Shown piece by piece: positions 52,135-60,563 of a DNA stretch of 60,563 nt. A program made the position numbers and the translations under genes. The notes under the pieces are model-generated. The model did not search any database. It worked only from the letters and a program-made list of their open reading frames with translations, and had not been told where the DNA came from. Position 1 is the first letter of the stretch, and the number at the start of each line of letters is the position of its first letter. The DNA comes from Terrisporobacter sp. (GTDB lineage Bacteria > Bacillota_A > Clostridia > Peptostreptococcales > Peptostreptococcaceae), in assembly GCA_029851945.1 (NCBI GenBank), contig JARKUZ010000034.1, forward strand, positions 1-60,563, written 5' to 3'.

Positions 52135-52173
52135 CAAAAAATGCTATGATTCTATGTTCATAGCATTTTTTAG
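52135..52173 (+). terminator. Terminator after the NuoE-like gene
   Basis: AAAAAATGCTATG pairs with CATAGCATTTTTT around a roughly 10-base loop. It begins at the stop codon. Confidence 0.85.
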
Positions 52174-52220
52174 TTTATTTTTTTTACAATATTAAAATCA
52201 TCAATATAATTAACTATTTT

Positions 52221-53015
52221 TTAATTCATTACATACTTCTCAATTCCTAAAGCTACACCATCATTGCTAACACTATCTGTCACATATTTAGCATGTTTTT
52301 TCACTTCATCTGAAGCATTTCCCATAGCTATACCATATTTAACTTCTCTTAACATCTCTATATCATTTTTTCCATCACCAAAAGCAAATGTATTTTCTAT
52401 AGGTATGTTTAAGTAATCTATTACTTGTAAAATGGCATTGGCCTTAGTATTTTTCTTTAAATATACTTCAATAGCTCTTTTATTTATACTACTAAAATAA
52501 TCACATTGTGGATTATTTTTTATTAGTGATAAGCATAAATCTTCAGTTTCATCATCCGGACATAACATTTCTATTTTATGAACAAGTATTTCATCAGTAT
52601 TATAATTATCCTTAACATATGTTTTTTCTATACCAATTTTATCAAGATAGTTATGAAAATTACAAAACTCATTTCTCATATAACAATTTTGCTCACCTTG
52701 TAATACATATTCAACTTTATTATTTTCAAGCTCATCAACTAGACCATTTATAAACTCTTTATCAATTGGATCACTGTAGATAGTTTTATTATTAATTATT
52801 ATGTGAGCACCATTTACTAATATAAATCCATCAAATCCAAAATCTATCAAAGGTTTAGGTAAAAAAGCATAAGGTCTTCCTGTTGCAATAAAAGCATAAT
52901 CTCCATTTTTTTGCACATCTCTTATTGCCTGTTTAACCTTTGGAGTGATATCTTTAAGATCGTTCATACAATCTATCAAAGTTCCATCTATATCAAAAAA
53001 TATAATCTTTTTCAT
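52221..53015 (-). CDS. Cof-type HAD hydrolase, 264 aa
   Basis: HAD motif I FFDIDGTLID (nucleophile D8, D10), motif II FIATGRP, Lys near 197 and motif III FGDGKNDIEMLREVKYGIAM are all present, with a large C2-type cap between. This is the Cof/YidA group of sugar-phosphate or cofactor phosphatases. There is no signal peptide. It lies alone between the NuoE-like gene and the terminator of the GH3 gene. The substrate cannot be assigned. Confidence 0.92.
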   Translation of the reverse strand: MKKIIFFDIDGTLIDCMNDLKDITPKVKQAIRDVQKNGDYAFIATGRPYAFLPKPLIDFGFDGFILVNGAHIIINNKTIYSDPIDKEFINGLVDELENNKVEYVLQGEQNCYMRNEFCNFHNYLDKIGIEKTYVKDNYNTDEILVHKIEMLCPDDETEDLCLSLIKNNPQCDYFSSINKRAIEVYLKKNTKANAILQVIDYLNIPIENTFAFGDGKNDIEMLREVKYGIAMGNASDEVKKHAKYVTDSVSNDGVALGIEKYVMN

Positions 53016-53083
53016 TGTTTACACCTTCTTTTTATAATAAATCAATATTTATATAGTTCTTATACTATTAATATCTAAAAAAT

Positions 53084-53114
53084 AAACGGTAAATTATTTT
53101 AAAATTTACCGTTT
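53084..53114. terminator. Terminator after the GH3 gene
   Basis: AAACGGTAAATT pairs with AATTTACCGTTT, with A/T runs on both sides, about 35 bases past the GH3 stop. It also insulates the Cof-type HAD gene. Confidence 0.8.
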
Positions 53115-53149
53115 ATCTATATTATATTATTAATTTAATAGTTTTTATA

Positions 53150-54919
53150 TTAATATTGTGTATCTAGTAATCCACAGAATGCGTCTACTGGACTCACTCC
53201 TGTAAATTCAGAACGTCCTACCATTTTTTCAACTAATGCTTTTAATGTACTTTCTTTTCCATCATAAGCATTTATGTAAGTCTTAACTTGAGGTACATCA
53301 GCTAAGTGGAATGGAGATTGTATTGAAACAAATATTGTTGGCACTTCATTTACATAGAATGGTATATCTGGAGTACCTTTACTTGCTGGCCACTCTATAC
53401 GTTGATGAGTATTTGGCGCAACATTAGCAACATTTATTATTAAATCATAGTTATCTGTTAAAGTAGATATTGGACGTTTTTGAGCATAAACATTCATTAT
53501 AGCTCCCATAAGTTCTTCTTTAGGAAGTTTCATTATTTTATCCATTGGAGATTCATATATCTCAACTTCATAACCTTCTGCTTCTAATAAGTCTTTTAAG
53601 TTTTCGATTGGTGATTTTTTACCGCCACTCATCATAGCCATTAATTTACCAAATCCACTGTCTATACCTTTTACTTCTACAAGTAAAACACGTTTATGTT
53701 TTTCAGGAGTAATTGGGAATATACCTTCTTTATTTTTTACTAAAGTTATAGCTTTATCTGATACTTCTGCTTCTATAGCAGTATTTTCAGGTAATCCTAT
53801 TTTAGCCATAGCTTCTTCTTTAGGTTGTAATATTTCAGTTTTAGCTTTTTTATGAAGTCCTAAAGCAGCTTTTGTTCCTAATATTCTAGTTAAAGCTTCT
53901 TCTAATCTTTCATCAGTTATTATTCCTTTTTTGTATCCATCCATCATGTATCCGAAATCTTCATCTGGATCATTGAAGAATAAGAATAAATCACTACCTG
54001 CAGCTATAGCAGTTGGTAACATTTCACTACGTTTCATTGCAGAAGTCATTGCAACCATGTGAGATGCATCTGTTACTACTAAACCATTGAAGTTCATTTT
54101 TCCTCTTAATAGGTCAGTTAATATATATTTACTTAATGTAGCTGGCATTAATAATTCTTCTTTAGTCGCTTGTGGATTGAAGTGACGTACATATTCTGGT
54201 AATGCTATATGACCTGCCATTATTGATGGAAGTCCAGCTTCTATTAAGCCACCATAAACTCTACCAAATGTAGTATCCCACTCATCTACAGATAACCAGT
54301 TTGGTGCGAAAGATAAATGTTGATCTCTTTCATCTATACCATCTCCAGGGAAATGTTTAGCAGCAGGAGCTATACCACTTTCTTGGATACCTCTCATGTA
54401 TTCTAAAGATAATTCTAAAGTTTGTTCTACATCAGCAGACCAAGTTCTTGTTGATATTATTGGGTTTCTCCAGTTTCTGTTTATATCTACTATTGGAGCG
54501 AAACTCCAGTTACATCCTATTGCTGCTGCCTCTACACCAGATACTCTACCCATTTCATAAGCATATTTAGGATCGTTTGCTGCAGCTATTTTAACTTCAC
54601 TACCAACGTATGTACCATCTGTACAAGCTCCATTACCACCAGCTTCTGTATTTGCAGCTATTAATAGAGGTACTTTAGAGTTTTCTTGAAGAATTTTATT
54701 TTGCTCATAAACTTCTTCAGCTTTACCTGGGTTATATCTAACTCCACCTATGTGATAATTATCTAAAATACTTTTTAAATATTCTTCATCACGGCTTGCT
54801 CCCATGTTTACAAATAATTGACCTATTTTTTCTTCTATAGTCATATTTGCAATTGTATCTTTTACCCATTTTATACCTTCATCGTCAAGATTATAAGGTT
54901 TTAGTCTTAAATCTACCAT
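53150..54919 (-). CDS. Family 3 glycoside hydrolase (beta-N-acetylhexosaminidase-like), 589 aa
   Basis: Retaining glycosidase of the NagZ-type GH3 branch. The nucleophile is D284 in VVTDASHMVAM. The Lys-His pair lies in AAKHFPGDG (K188, H189), and the Asp-His dyad used as general acid/base in NagZ enzymes appears as D199-Q-H201 (GIDERDQH), with Gln where Ser/Thr is common. A C-terminal domain of about 200 residues follows the barrel, as in longer Firmicute members. There is no signal peptide, so it acts inside the cell. It lies downstream of uidA on the same strand but has its own operator-like site. The substrate may be an amino-sugar or uronide oligomer. Confidence 0.9.
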   Translation of the reverse strand: MVDLRLKPYNLDDEGIKWVKDTIANMTIEEKIGQLFVNMGASRDEEYLKSILDNYHIGGVRYNPGKAEEVYEQNKILQENSKVPLLIAANTEAGGNGACTDGTYVGSEVKIAAANDPKYAYEMGRVSGVEAAAIGCNWSFAPIVDINRNWRNPIISTRTWSADVEQTLELSLEYMRGIQESGIAPAAKHFPGDGIDERDQHLSFAPNWLSVDEWDTTFGRVYGGLIEAGLPSIMAGHIALPEYVRHFNPQATKEELLMPATLSKYILTDLLRGKMNFNGLVVTDASHMVAMTSAMKRSEMLPTAIAAGSDLFLFFNDPDEDFGYMMDGYKKGIITDERLEEALTRILGTKAALGLHKKAKTEILQPKEEAMAKIGLPENTAIEAEVSDKAITLVKNKEGIFPITPEKHKRVLLVEVKGIDSGFGKLMAMMSGGKKSPIENLKDLLEAEGYEVEIYESPMDKIMKLPKEELMGAIMNVYAQKRPISTLTDNYDLIINVANVAPNTHQRIEWPASKGTPDIPFYVNEVPTIFVSIQSPFHLADVPQVKTYINAYDGKESTLKALVEKMVGRSEFTGVSPVDAFCGLLDTQY

Positions 54920-54945
54920 ATCTTTGTCCCCCTTATCGGTTTTAT

Positions 54946-54960
54946 CATACTAGTATACAA
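54946..54960 (-). promoter_or_regulatory. Operator-like site before the GH3 gene
   Basis: On the minus strand TTGTATACTAGTATG. It matches TTGTATACTACCAT at 57789-57802 at 12 of the first 14 positions. It contains the partial palindrome ATACTAGTAT and lies about 30-40 bases before the GH3 start. Confidence 0.55.
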
Positions 54961-54993
54961 TCAGTATCAATTTAAGTTTAAATACTTTATTTT

Positions 54994-55024
54994 AAAGATA
55001 TGAAGAATTATCTCCATATCTTTA
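54994..55024 (-). terminator. Terminator after uidA
   Basis: AAAGATATGgAGATAA on the minus strand pairs with TTATCT...CATATCTTT-type sequence (perfect outer 9 bp AAAGATATG/CATATCTTT). It lies about 60 bases past the uidA stop, so the GH3 gene is a separate unit. Confidence 0.65.
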
Positions 55025-55082
55025 TTAGCTATTTATCTTTTTCATTTATTCTTTTAATAACTTTACATTTAATACTTAGTTA

Positions 55083-56882
55083 CTAAGCTTTATATCCAAA
55101 ATCAGGAATATTTTTCCATCTTCTACGTAAGTAATGTGCTGCCATTTTAGGCTTTCTTTCTCTAGTAAATATTCCTTTTTTATTTCCTTGAACACGTATT
55201 ATACCTTGGCTTGTTGCAAAGTCAGCAAAGTTCCACACTTGTTCTCCAACAAAATTAGGGAATTTATCTACTATTTCATGATTAGCTTCTAAGTATTCCA
55301 CTTGATATTCTTCTGTAAACATTACTGAAGTAGTATCACGCATACCACAAACTGTATCTGCACCATATTCAGTGAACATTATTGGTTTCCCTGGACATCT
55401 TTTATTCCATCCTTCAAGCTCTGCATTTAGGTACATTTTTGTTGCTTCTAAATCTCCACCATTTACATACCATCCATAGTATCTATTTAAACAAAGTACA
55501 TCTACTAACTCAGCTATTTTACATTTATCTGGAGTAGACATTAGGTATGTAACTACAGTCACAGGTCTTTTTTGTGGATCTAGCTCTTTTGTTAATTCTA
55601 TAAGTGGCTTAAAGTATCCATCTGCCCCCTCTTCATCTGATGCAGGTTCATTTGCAACTGACCACATTACTACACATGGATGATTTTTATCTCTTGCTAT
55701 TAATTCTCTTATTATATCTTGATGATGCTCGAAAGTTTGTATTTCTTTCCATGTATCTCTTTTTTCTGCACTAGACATCATTGTAGCCATGAAATTTAAA
55801 TGTACACCAACAGCAGGAGTTTCATCTATTACAACTATCCCTTCTCTGTCAGCAAGTCTCATTATTTCTTCTGAATAAGGGTAGTGAGCTGTTCTAAATG
55901 AGTTTGCTCCTATCCATTTCATTAAGTTGAAATCTTTAACATTTAATGCTTCATCAAATCCTCTTCCATGTATGTGAGAGTCTTCATGTTTTCCAAATCC
56001 TTTAAAGTAGAATGGTTTATTATTTATTAAAAATTTTCCATCTTCTACTTTTACAGTTCTTACACCAAAAGGTTGTTCATATGTATCTATTATTTCATTA
56101 TTATTTACTAAATCAATTTTTAAGTTATATAAATAAGCATTCATTGGCTCCCATAACTTAACATCTTCTATTTCTAAATTACCTTTTGTACCTTCACCTT
56201 TAGCTACTATATTGTTATCTTCATCTAATATACTAACAACAACCTTTGCCTCACCTTTAACTTCAACTTCATAGTCTACGTTGCCTAAATTCTCTTCAAA
56301 ATCAGTTACTATAGTAACGTCTTTTACAAAAGTTTTAGGAGTAGTATATATTTTTACTGGTCTATGTATTCCTGCATAATTAAAGAAATCAAAGTTTACT
56401 GGATTTGTAGTTTTTGTTGATCCATCTGGTAATTTAGATTCTTGTATTATACCTACTGGTAATGTACTTTCGTCTAATACGTTGTTTACTGCAACTGTTA
56501 CTCTGTTTTTCCCTACAGTAACAACTTCATTTAATTCAGCTTCAAATGGAGTAAATCCACCTTTATGTTCTACTAATAATTGTCCATTAACATATACTTT
56601 AGCATGATGAGTAGCTGATCCAAATCTAAGAACTACCCTTTCATCTAATATATTTCTATTTATTATAAATTCTCTTTCATACCATACCCATCCCATGTGG
56701 TCTCTGAATTCAGCACCTTCTACTAAATCATTATAAGAAGATGGAACTGCCATTCTTATAGAATCCTTTAATCCTGTTTCATTCCACTTTTCTTCAAATC
56801 CAGTCCCTTTATCTAGTTTGAAGTTCCAAATTCCATTTAAATCTATAACTTGTCTAGTTTCTGTCATTATTGGATATAACAT
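55083..56882 (-). CDS. uidA: Beta-glucuronidase, family 2 glycoside hydrolase, 599 aa
   Basis: Cleaves beta-D-glucuronides to free glucuronate. It has an N-terminal sugar-binding domain, an immunoglobulin-like domain and a TIM barrel. The acid/base is E402 in MWSVANEP and the nucleophile E495 in IMFTEYGAD. The N-x-K pair that grips the glucuronate carboxylate is present as N557 and K559 in [10 protein letters not shown], which separates it from beta-galactosidases. An insertion [20 protein letters not shown] sits where gut enzymes carry the 'loop 1' that shapes substrate choice. I choose the ATG at 56882 behind GGGGGG. No signal peptide: the enzyme is intracellular. It follows the HAD gene by 25 bases. 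Confidence 0.96.
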   Translation of the reverse strand: MLYPIMTETRQVIDLNGIWNFKLDKGTGFEEKWNETGLKDSIRMAVPSSYNDLVEGAEFRDHMGWVWYEREFIINRNILDERVVLRFGSATHHAKVYVNGQLLVEHKGGFTPFEAELNEVVTVGKNRVTVAVNNVLDESTLPVGIIQESKLPDGSTKTTNPVNFDFFNYAGIHRPVKIYTTPKTFVKDVTIVTDFEENLGNVDYEVEVKGEAKVVVSILDEDNNIVAKGEGTKGNLEIEDVKLWEPMNAYLYNLKIDLVNNNEIIDTYEQPFGVRTVKVEDGKFLINNKPFYFKGFGKHEDSHIHGRGFDEALNVKDFNLMKWIGANSFRTAHYPYSEEIMRLADREGIVVIDETPAVGVHLNFMATMMSSAEKRDTWKEIQTFEHHQDIIRELIARDKNHPCVVMWSVANEPASDEEGADGYFKPLIELTKELDPQKRPVTVVTYLMSTPDKCKIAELVDVLCLNRYYGWYVNGGDLEATKMYLNAELEGWNKRCPGKPIMFTEYGADTVCGMRDTTSVMFTEEYQVEYLEANHEIVDKFPNFVGEQVWNFADFATSQGIIRVQGNKKGIFTRERKPKMAAHYLRRRWKNIPDFGYKA

Positions 56883-56907
56883 ATTATTCCCCCCCAATAT
56901 CAATTTA

Positions 56908-57747
56908 TTATTTTAAAGAGTTATTAAATTCTTCTATTAATTGATTTTGATACACTTCATCAAACTCTCCATTTATTAATTTAGGAACTGCCTCATTTAC
57001 TAGTCTTTCCCAAGAGAATCCTTCTTTATTTACTAATATAGGATAAAATCTTACATCATTATTCTTAGCCGCTTGTAAATCTCCAGGTGCATCTCCTACC
57101 ATTAATATCTTATCAGTATCATAACCTTTTTTCTTTAATTCAGCTATACAGTGTTGCTTAGTTCCAGCTTCTTGTCCTAATAATGCTCTTAGGTATGGAA
57201 CTAATTCATTTCTACTCCACTCATCGTTTAAAGCTTCTCCATTTGCTGATGACACTACTGAAATATCTACTATCTTAGATAATGTTTCTAATCCTTCTTT
57301 TACATTTTCAAAAGGCTCGTCACCCTTTGGTAGATTTTCTATTGCTTCATTAACATTTAAAGACCACTCAAGAGTCATTTTTAAAGCTTTACTATTAGTT
57401 TTCTCTATTTCATTTTTTAATGATCTATTTGATAATTCATTAGTTGTGTCAACCCAATTTAGTAAACTATCAAGATCTTCTATTTCTATTCCTTTTTCAC
57501 TTATTATTTTAAAAGTTTCAGCTAAACCTTTAAATCTATTTATACCTCTAGTTTGAGTATATAAATTTAAGTCATACCAAAGATTTAATATATATTCTTC
57601 ATTTTCATGTAAGTTCCATGTTTTTATCATTTCTGGTGCAAAGCACTCTCTATGCTTTATTTCCATAGTATCCATCGCGCAACCATCAGAGTCAACGCAT
57701 ACTAAAAAATCTTGTTTTTTCTCATATTTATCAAATATATTCTCCAT
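56908..57747 (-). CDS. HAD-family phosphatase in the beta-glucuronidase operon, 279 aa
   Basis: HAD motif I reads [13 protein letters not shown], with nucleophile D near 19 and the acid at D21; motif II is the Ser in [12 protein letters not shown]; the Lys lies in the KQHC stretch and motif III is [16 protein letters not shown] helical C1-type cap fills about residues 30-150. It is first in the HAD-uidA operon, 25 bases ahead of uidA. I choose the ATG at 57747 with AAGGCGG 5 bases before. A role in removing a phosphate from an imported glucuronide or a sugar-phosphate intermediate is possible; it is not a standard part of glucuronate breakdown. Confidence 0.9.
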   Translation of the reverse strand: MENIFDKYEKKQDFLVCVDSDGCAMDTMEIKHRECFAPEMIKTWNLHENEEYILNLWYDLNLYTQTRGINRFKGLAETFKIISEKGIEIEDLDSLLNWVDTTNELSNRSLKNEIEKTNSKALKMTLEWSLNVNEAIENLPKGDEPFENVKEGLETLSKIVDISVVSSANGEALNDEWSRNELVPYLRALLGQEAGTKQHCIAELKKKGYDTDKILMVGDAPGDLQAAKNNDVRFYPILVNKEGFSWERLVNEAVPKLINGEFDEVYQNQLIEEFNNSLK

Positions 57748-57788
57748 AATTACCGCCTTCATATATTGTTAAAGTTTTAATTTTATAC

Positions 57789-57802
57789 TTGTATACTACC
57801 AT
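57789..57802 (-). promoter_or_regulatory. Operator-like site before the HAD-uidA operon
   Basis: TTGTATACTACCAT on the plus strand, matching the site before the GH3 gene read on the other strand. It contains the palindrome GTATAC and lies about 45 bases before the HAD start, a place suited to a GntR- or LacI-type repressor. No such regulator gene is in the window. Confidence 0.55.
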
Positions 57803-57842
57803 ACATTTATATTTATTACAATCCTTTTCCTATATTTTTCAC

Positions 57843-57877
57843 AAAAAAAGACAGATTTTTTAACTCTGTCTTTTTTC
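57843..57877 (-). terminator. Terminator after the AraC fragment
   Basis: AAAAAAGACAGA pairs with CTGTCTTTTTT around a short loop, about 20 bases past the AraC stop. Confidence 0.75.
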
Positions 57878-57895
57878 CATATATTGTTTTTTATA

Positions 57896-58273
57896 TTATA
57901 TATCTTTATATTTTCTGTATTCACTAGGCGATATCTTTTCTATGGATTTAAAAACTTTAGAAAAGTATTTTTTATCATTATATCCAACACAATAAGCAAT
58001 ATCTTCTATTGATAATGTTGTATTTTGAAGAATATATTTAGACTCTTTTATTCTAATCTCATTTATATATTCAGCTGTAGTTTTCCCTACTTCTTCTTTA
58101 AATTTTTTAGCCAAATTGGTTTTATGTACAAATAAATCCCTAGATATTTTTGAGAGACCTATTTCTTGATTAAAGTTTAGTTTTATATAATTTATTGCTT
58201 TTGAAAATAGAATAGAGTAATTGTTATTACTACACTTATTTACAAGATTGCAGTATTCTTTTATCATTGACAC
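57896..58273 (-). pseudogene. AraC-family regulator, DNA-binding part only, 125 aa
   Basis: The frame reads a complete AraC double helix-turn-helix: YIKLNFNQEIGLSKISRDLF with VHKTNLAKKFKEEVGKT, then IEDIAYCVGYNDKKYFSKVF and ISPSEYRKYK. The N-terminal effector domain of a normal 250-300 residue regulator is absent. The apparent GTG/ATG start at 58273-58267 overlaps, on the other strand, a piece of a GH2 gene, so the DNA seems to have been joined by a deletion. It may still make a DNA-binding protein, but I treat it as truncated. Its place next to uidA suggests that it once controlled these genes. Confidence 0.65.
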
Positions 58274-58520
58274 AAAACCTTGGGAAACTGTAAATATACC
58301 TCATACTTGGAATGCAATAGACGGTGCTAACGGTAACGAATATTTTTAAGGTGCTTGTTGGTATAGAAAAGAATTTAGAGACTATGCATTCTTCAACAAA
58401 GTAGATGAACCTAATCCAGCTTACGAATGTACACAAGGAGAAGGTGGATTTGGCGCAAACTGGTTTGATGAAGATTTAGTAACACAGTATGATGATATTG
58501 TTAAAATGGCGTCAGATGCT
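58266..58520 (+). pseudogene. Remnants of a GH2 beta-galactosidase-type gene and another gene fragment
   Basis: On the plus strand one frame reads KPWETVNIPHTWNAIDGANG, then a TAA and GACWYRKEF. This is the start of the sugar-binding domain of a GH2 glycosidase (W..V.IPHTWNA.DG...Y..G.CWYRK.F), with one inner stop. After that the frame goes on with RDYAFFNKVDEPNPAYECTQ and GEGGFGANWFDEDLVTQYDD, which do not fit GH2 and come from a gene I do not recognise. There is no start codon or end, so this is a patchwork of dead pieces. Confidence 0.6.
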
Positions 58521-58545
58521 TTTCTTCCAAAACTTCTCATTTCAT

Positions 58546-58574
58546 CAAAAAAGATAGGCATAAAGCCTATCTTC
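58546..58574 (-). terminator. Terminator after uxaC
   Basis: AAGATAGGC pairs with GCCTATCTT around ATAAA, followed by TTTTTTG on the minus strand, just past the uxaC stop. Confidence 0.85.
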
Positions 58575-58580
58575 CTAAAA

Positions 58581-59981
58581 TTACTTTTGTAAATATCTAT
58601 TTATATTGTTATAGCATATGTTTTCTATTATTTGTCCTAGTATTTCCATATCACAAGGATATTCTCCATTTTCTACTAGACCACCTATATAGTTACATAA
58701 AATTCTTCTAAAATATTCATGTCTAGTGTATGATAAGAAACTTCTTGAATCTGTTAACATACCAACAAATTGACTTATAAGTCCAAGTTGAGATAAAGCC
58801 ATCATTTGTCTTTCCATTCCGTCTTTTTGATCGTTGAACCACCATCCAGAACCGAACTGGATTTTACCTGCAACTCCTCCACCTTGGAAGTTACCAATCA
58901 TTGTTCCTAGAACTTCGTTATCTTTTGGATTTAAACAATATAATATAGTTTTTGGAAGTTCGTCTGTCATATCTAATGAATCTAATAATCTAGATATACC
59001 TGTTGCTATTTCTCCATCATCTATACTATCAAATCCCACATCGGCACCTAATTTTTTGAACATTCTAGTGTTGTTATTTCTAAGGGCACCTATATGTAAT
59101 TGCATTACCATATTACGTTTGCTATACATTCTGCCTAAGCTTATCATAGTTAAAGTATTATATTTTTCTATCTCTTCTAAAGATAGCTCTTCTCCATCTA
59201 AAGCTTTTTTAAATATGTTATCAACTTCTTCTAAACTAGCTTCTCTAAAGTAAACTCTTTCAATTGAATGGTCAGTTATTTGACAACCATTTTCCACAAA
59301 GAAATCTAATCTTTTTTCTAATACAGTTAATAAAGTTTCATAATCTTTTATTTCTGTATTTTCAGTTTTTCCTAATAAATTTATATACTCAGCAAAGTCT
59401 GCTCCTTGTATTTTAAGAGCTTTATCAGGTCTGAAACTTGGTCTAACTTCACAGTCAAAGTTTTCATCCTTTGATATTTGAATATGATATTCTAAGTTAT
59501 CTATAGGATCGTCTGTTGTCCCTATATATTTAACGTTAGATTTTTTTATCATAGCTCTAGCGCTGAAATCGTCGCTATTTATTATTTCATTACATTTAGT
59601 CCATATTGCTTCACAAGTTTTTGGAGTTAAAGTTTCTTCTATTCCAAAGTATCTTTTTAACTCTAAATGAGACCAGTGGTACATTGGATTTCCTATTAAA
59701 TATGGCATAACTTTTGCAAATGCTTGGAATTTTTCATAATCACTAGCATCACCAGTTATATATTTTTCTTCTATACCGAAACTTCTCATAGTTCTCCATT
59801 TATAATGGTCCCCACCTAGCCATATTTCAGTTATATTATTATATCTTTTATCTTCTGCTATTTCTTTTGGATTTAAGTGACAGTGGTAGTCACATATAGG
59901 CATATTTTTTGCATGATCATGATATAAAGTTATTGCTGTATCTGTTGATAATAAAAAATTATCATCCATAAATTTTCTCAT
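58581..59981 (-). CDS. uxaC: Uronate isomerase, 466 aa
   Basis: Converts D-glucuronate to D-fructuronate (and galacturonate to tagaturonate). The metal/substrate site of the amidohydrolase-like barrel shows ICDYHCHLNPKEIAEDKRYN near residue 30, KWRTMRSFGI, IGTTDDPIDNLEYH and MVMQLHIGALRNNN, with the family ending FRRILCNYIGGLVENGEYP. I choose the ATG at 59981 because GAGGAG lies 7-8 bases before it; an ATG at 59996 overlaps that site. It lies downstream of uxuA with a hairpin and a family B repeat between. With uidA it supplies fructuronate to the pathway. Confidence 0.96.
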   Translation of the reverse strand: MRKFMDDNFLLSTDTAITLYHDHAKNMPICDYHCHLNPKEIAEDKRYNNITEIWLGGDHYKWRTMRSFGIEEKYITGDASDYEKFQAFAKVMPYLIGNPMYHWSHLELKRYFGIEETLTPKTCEAIWTKCNEIINSDDFSARAMIKKSNVKYIGTTDDPIDNLEYHIQISKDENFDCEVRPSFRPDKALKIQGADFAEYINLLGKTENTEIKDYETLLTVLEKRLDFFVENGCQITDHSIERVYFREASLEEVDNIFKKALDGEELSLEEIEKYNTLTMISLGRMYSKRNMVMQLHIGALRNNNTRMFKKLGADVGFDSIDDGEIATGISRLLDSLDMTDELPKTILYCLNPKDNEVLGTMIGNFQGGGVAGKIQFGSGWWFNDQKDGMERQMMALSQLGLISQFVGMLTDSRSFLSYTRHEYFRRILCNYIGGLVENGEYPCDMEILGQIIENICYNNINRYLQK

Positions 59982-59996
59982 TGTATTACTCCTCAT

Positions 59997-60063
59997 TAAA
60001 AAATTTGCTTAGCTCATATCGCCAACGAGATACCTTCGCCACCGCTTCATGTAGCTTAAGCAT
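59997..60063. repeat. Dispersed GC-rich intergenic repeat, family B, copy 3 (diverged)
   Basis: AAATTTGCTTAGCTCATATC, then GCCAACGAGATACCTTCGCC and ACCGCTTCATGTAGCTTAAG. The first half matches the other family B units; the second half differs. It lies between uxuA and uxaC, about 20 bases before the uxaC start, directly upstream of its ribosome site. Confidence 0.75.
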
Positions 60064-60082
60064 GTATAAATTATAGTTTTAG

Positions 60083-60114
60083 AATAAAAGCCCTTGATAG
60101 TACAAGAGCTTTCT
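60083..60114 (-). terminator. Hairpin between uxuA and uxaC
   Basis: AAAGCTCTTG pairs with CAAGGGCTTT (one mismatch) around a short loop and is followed by a T/A run on the minus strand. It could lower uxaC expression relative to uxuA. Confidence 0.65.
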
Positions 60115-60129
60115 TATTTATTATTTACA

Positions 60130-60563
60130 TTATTTAGATTTATTTACTGCTTCTTGAATACCGTTTATATATACAGCTCCTAAAGCTCTATCATATAATC
60201 CGTATCCTGGTCTTCCAGTTTCTCCCCATATCATTCTACCATGATCTGGTCTGAATGGTCCGTCGAAGTTATAATCACAGTAAGCTTTAACTATTTCATA
60301 GAAATCTAGTGATCCTGCTTCTGATAAGTGAGCAACTTCATTGAAACTAGCGTCTCCTGTTATTTTAACATTTCTTAAGTGGGCAAAATGTATTCTATTT
60401 TTCTCTGCACCGAAATATTTTATCATTTTTACTACATCATTTGTAGATGTACATCCTAAAGAACCTGTACATAATGTTAATCCATTATAGTGGCTATCAT
60501 ATAAGTTTAAGAATCTATCCACATTTTCAAAGTTTGTTATTATTCTTGGAAGTCCAAATATTC
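60130..60563 (-). CDS. uxuA: Mannonate dehydratase, C-terminal part (cut by window end)
   Basis: UxuA removes water from D-mannonate to give 2-keto-3-deoxygluconate. The visible 144 residues begin [17 protein letters not shown] and include [35 protein letters not shown] and the family ending [20 protein letters not shown] with [14 protein letters not shown]. The His and Asp of RPDHG and the Cys/Ser region of CTGSLG belong to the metal and substrate site. The frame is open to the window end, so about 200 N-terminal residues are outside. It precedes uxaC on the same strand. Confidence 0.95.
   Translation of the reverse strand, partial: IFGLPRIITNFENVDRFLNLYDSHYNGLTLCTGSLGCTSTNDVVKMIKYFGAEKNRIHFAHLRNVKITGDASFNEVAHLSEAGSLDFYEIVKAYCDYNFDGPFRPDHGRMIWGETGRPGYGLYDRALGAVYINGIQEAVNKSK

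Noticed and set aside
58236..58436. 66-residue minus-strand frame upstream of the AraC fragment
   Set aside because: The opposite strand reads a GH2 fragment with clear family residues; the minus frame shows no AraC effector-domain pattern.

Overview
The window is about 60 kb of very AT-rich DNA with a Firmicute/Clostridia gene set: strong purine-rich ribosome binding sites, TTG/GTG starts, SAM-I and T-box leaders, FeoAB, ferredoxin-type proteins, an NADP-type glutamate dehydrogenase and LytTR/GHKL two-component pairs. The mix best fits a Peptostreptococcaceae-like gut anaerobe (relatives of Romboutsia, Paeniclostridium, Intestinibacter, Clostridioides). That placement is inference from gene content and composition. 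No ribosomal RNA, phage, insertion sequence or CRISPR array was seen.

Layout. 1-6323: a minus-strand cassette of LytTR regulator, GHKL kinase, lipoprotein, DUF3139-like protein, FtsX-type permease and ABC ATPase (cut by the window start). 6578-9597: a DUF2871 protein, then feoA-feoB and a 51-aa Cys-rich FeoB partner behind two Fur-like boxes. 9927-11346: an XRE regulator and a deletion scar joining 5'-truncated MerR-type and GNAT genes. 11554-17122: a second, paralogous regulator-kinase-permease-ATPase cassette. 17583-21386: alpha/beta hydrolase, decayed AraC pieces, a small Lys/Ser/His peptide, a large Asp/Ala-repeat protein, a GH1 remnant and DHFR. 21635-27856: an orphan PAS/GAF sensor kinase, gdhA, a nitroreductase, tRNA-Lys and a CarD-like protein. 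28115-31190: an M20 amidohydrolase and a YfcC/DcuC carrier behind a T-box leader with two tandem T-box/terminator modules. 31804-36390: a third ABC exporter with a divergent PadR/HAAS pair. 36645-39288: two SAM-I riboswitches, one driving metQ and one a frameshifted remnant, with a CPBP protease between. 39525-42852: brnQ, a 31-aa membrane peptide, hpf, a ferredoxin and a membrane Fe-S protein. 42961-45037: an ABC-F ribosome-protection-type ATPase whose leader has a complete attenuator logic (promoter, very strong Shine-Dalgarno, three-codon uORF, anti-antiterminator, antiterminator, terminator). 45038-53015: dGTPase, a split ArsP-type permease, MATE pump, flavodoxin-ferredoxin fusion, ribokinase, an orphan NuoE-like protein and a Cof-type HAD. 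53150-60563: a glucuronide-use region (GH3 enzyme, beta-glucuronidase, HAD phosphatase, truncated AraC, GH2 remnant, uxaC, uxuA cut by the window end).

How the parts work together. The right end turns beta-glucuronides into glucuronate (UidA), then fructuronate (UxaC), with UxuA acting later on mannonate; fructuronate reductase and KDG kinase are not in the window. A shared operator-like sequence lies before the GH3 gene and before the HAD-uidA operon. Iron uptake (Fur-like boxes), methionine uptake (SAM-I), the putative arginine/amino-acid carrier (T-box) and ribosome protection (attenuator) each carry a visible cis-regulatory element.

Beyond genes, two dispersed intergenic repeat families stand out: a roughly 28-bp GGGTGTGACA...GGGACACCC element (five copies, one inside the ABC-F coding sequence) and a GC-richer 45-70 bp element (four units at three loci). 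Several gene remnants (MerR/GNAT, AraC, GH1, GH2, Rossmann/SAM) show active gene decay.
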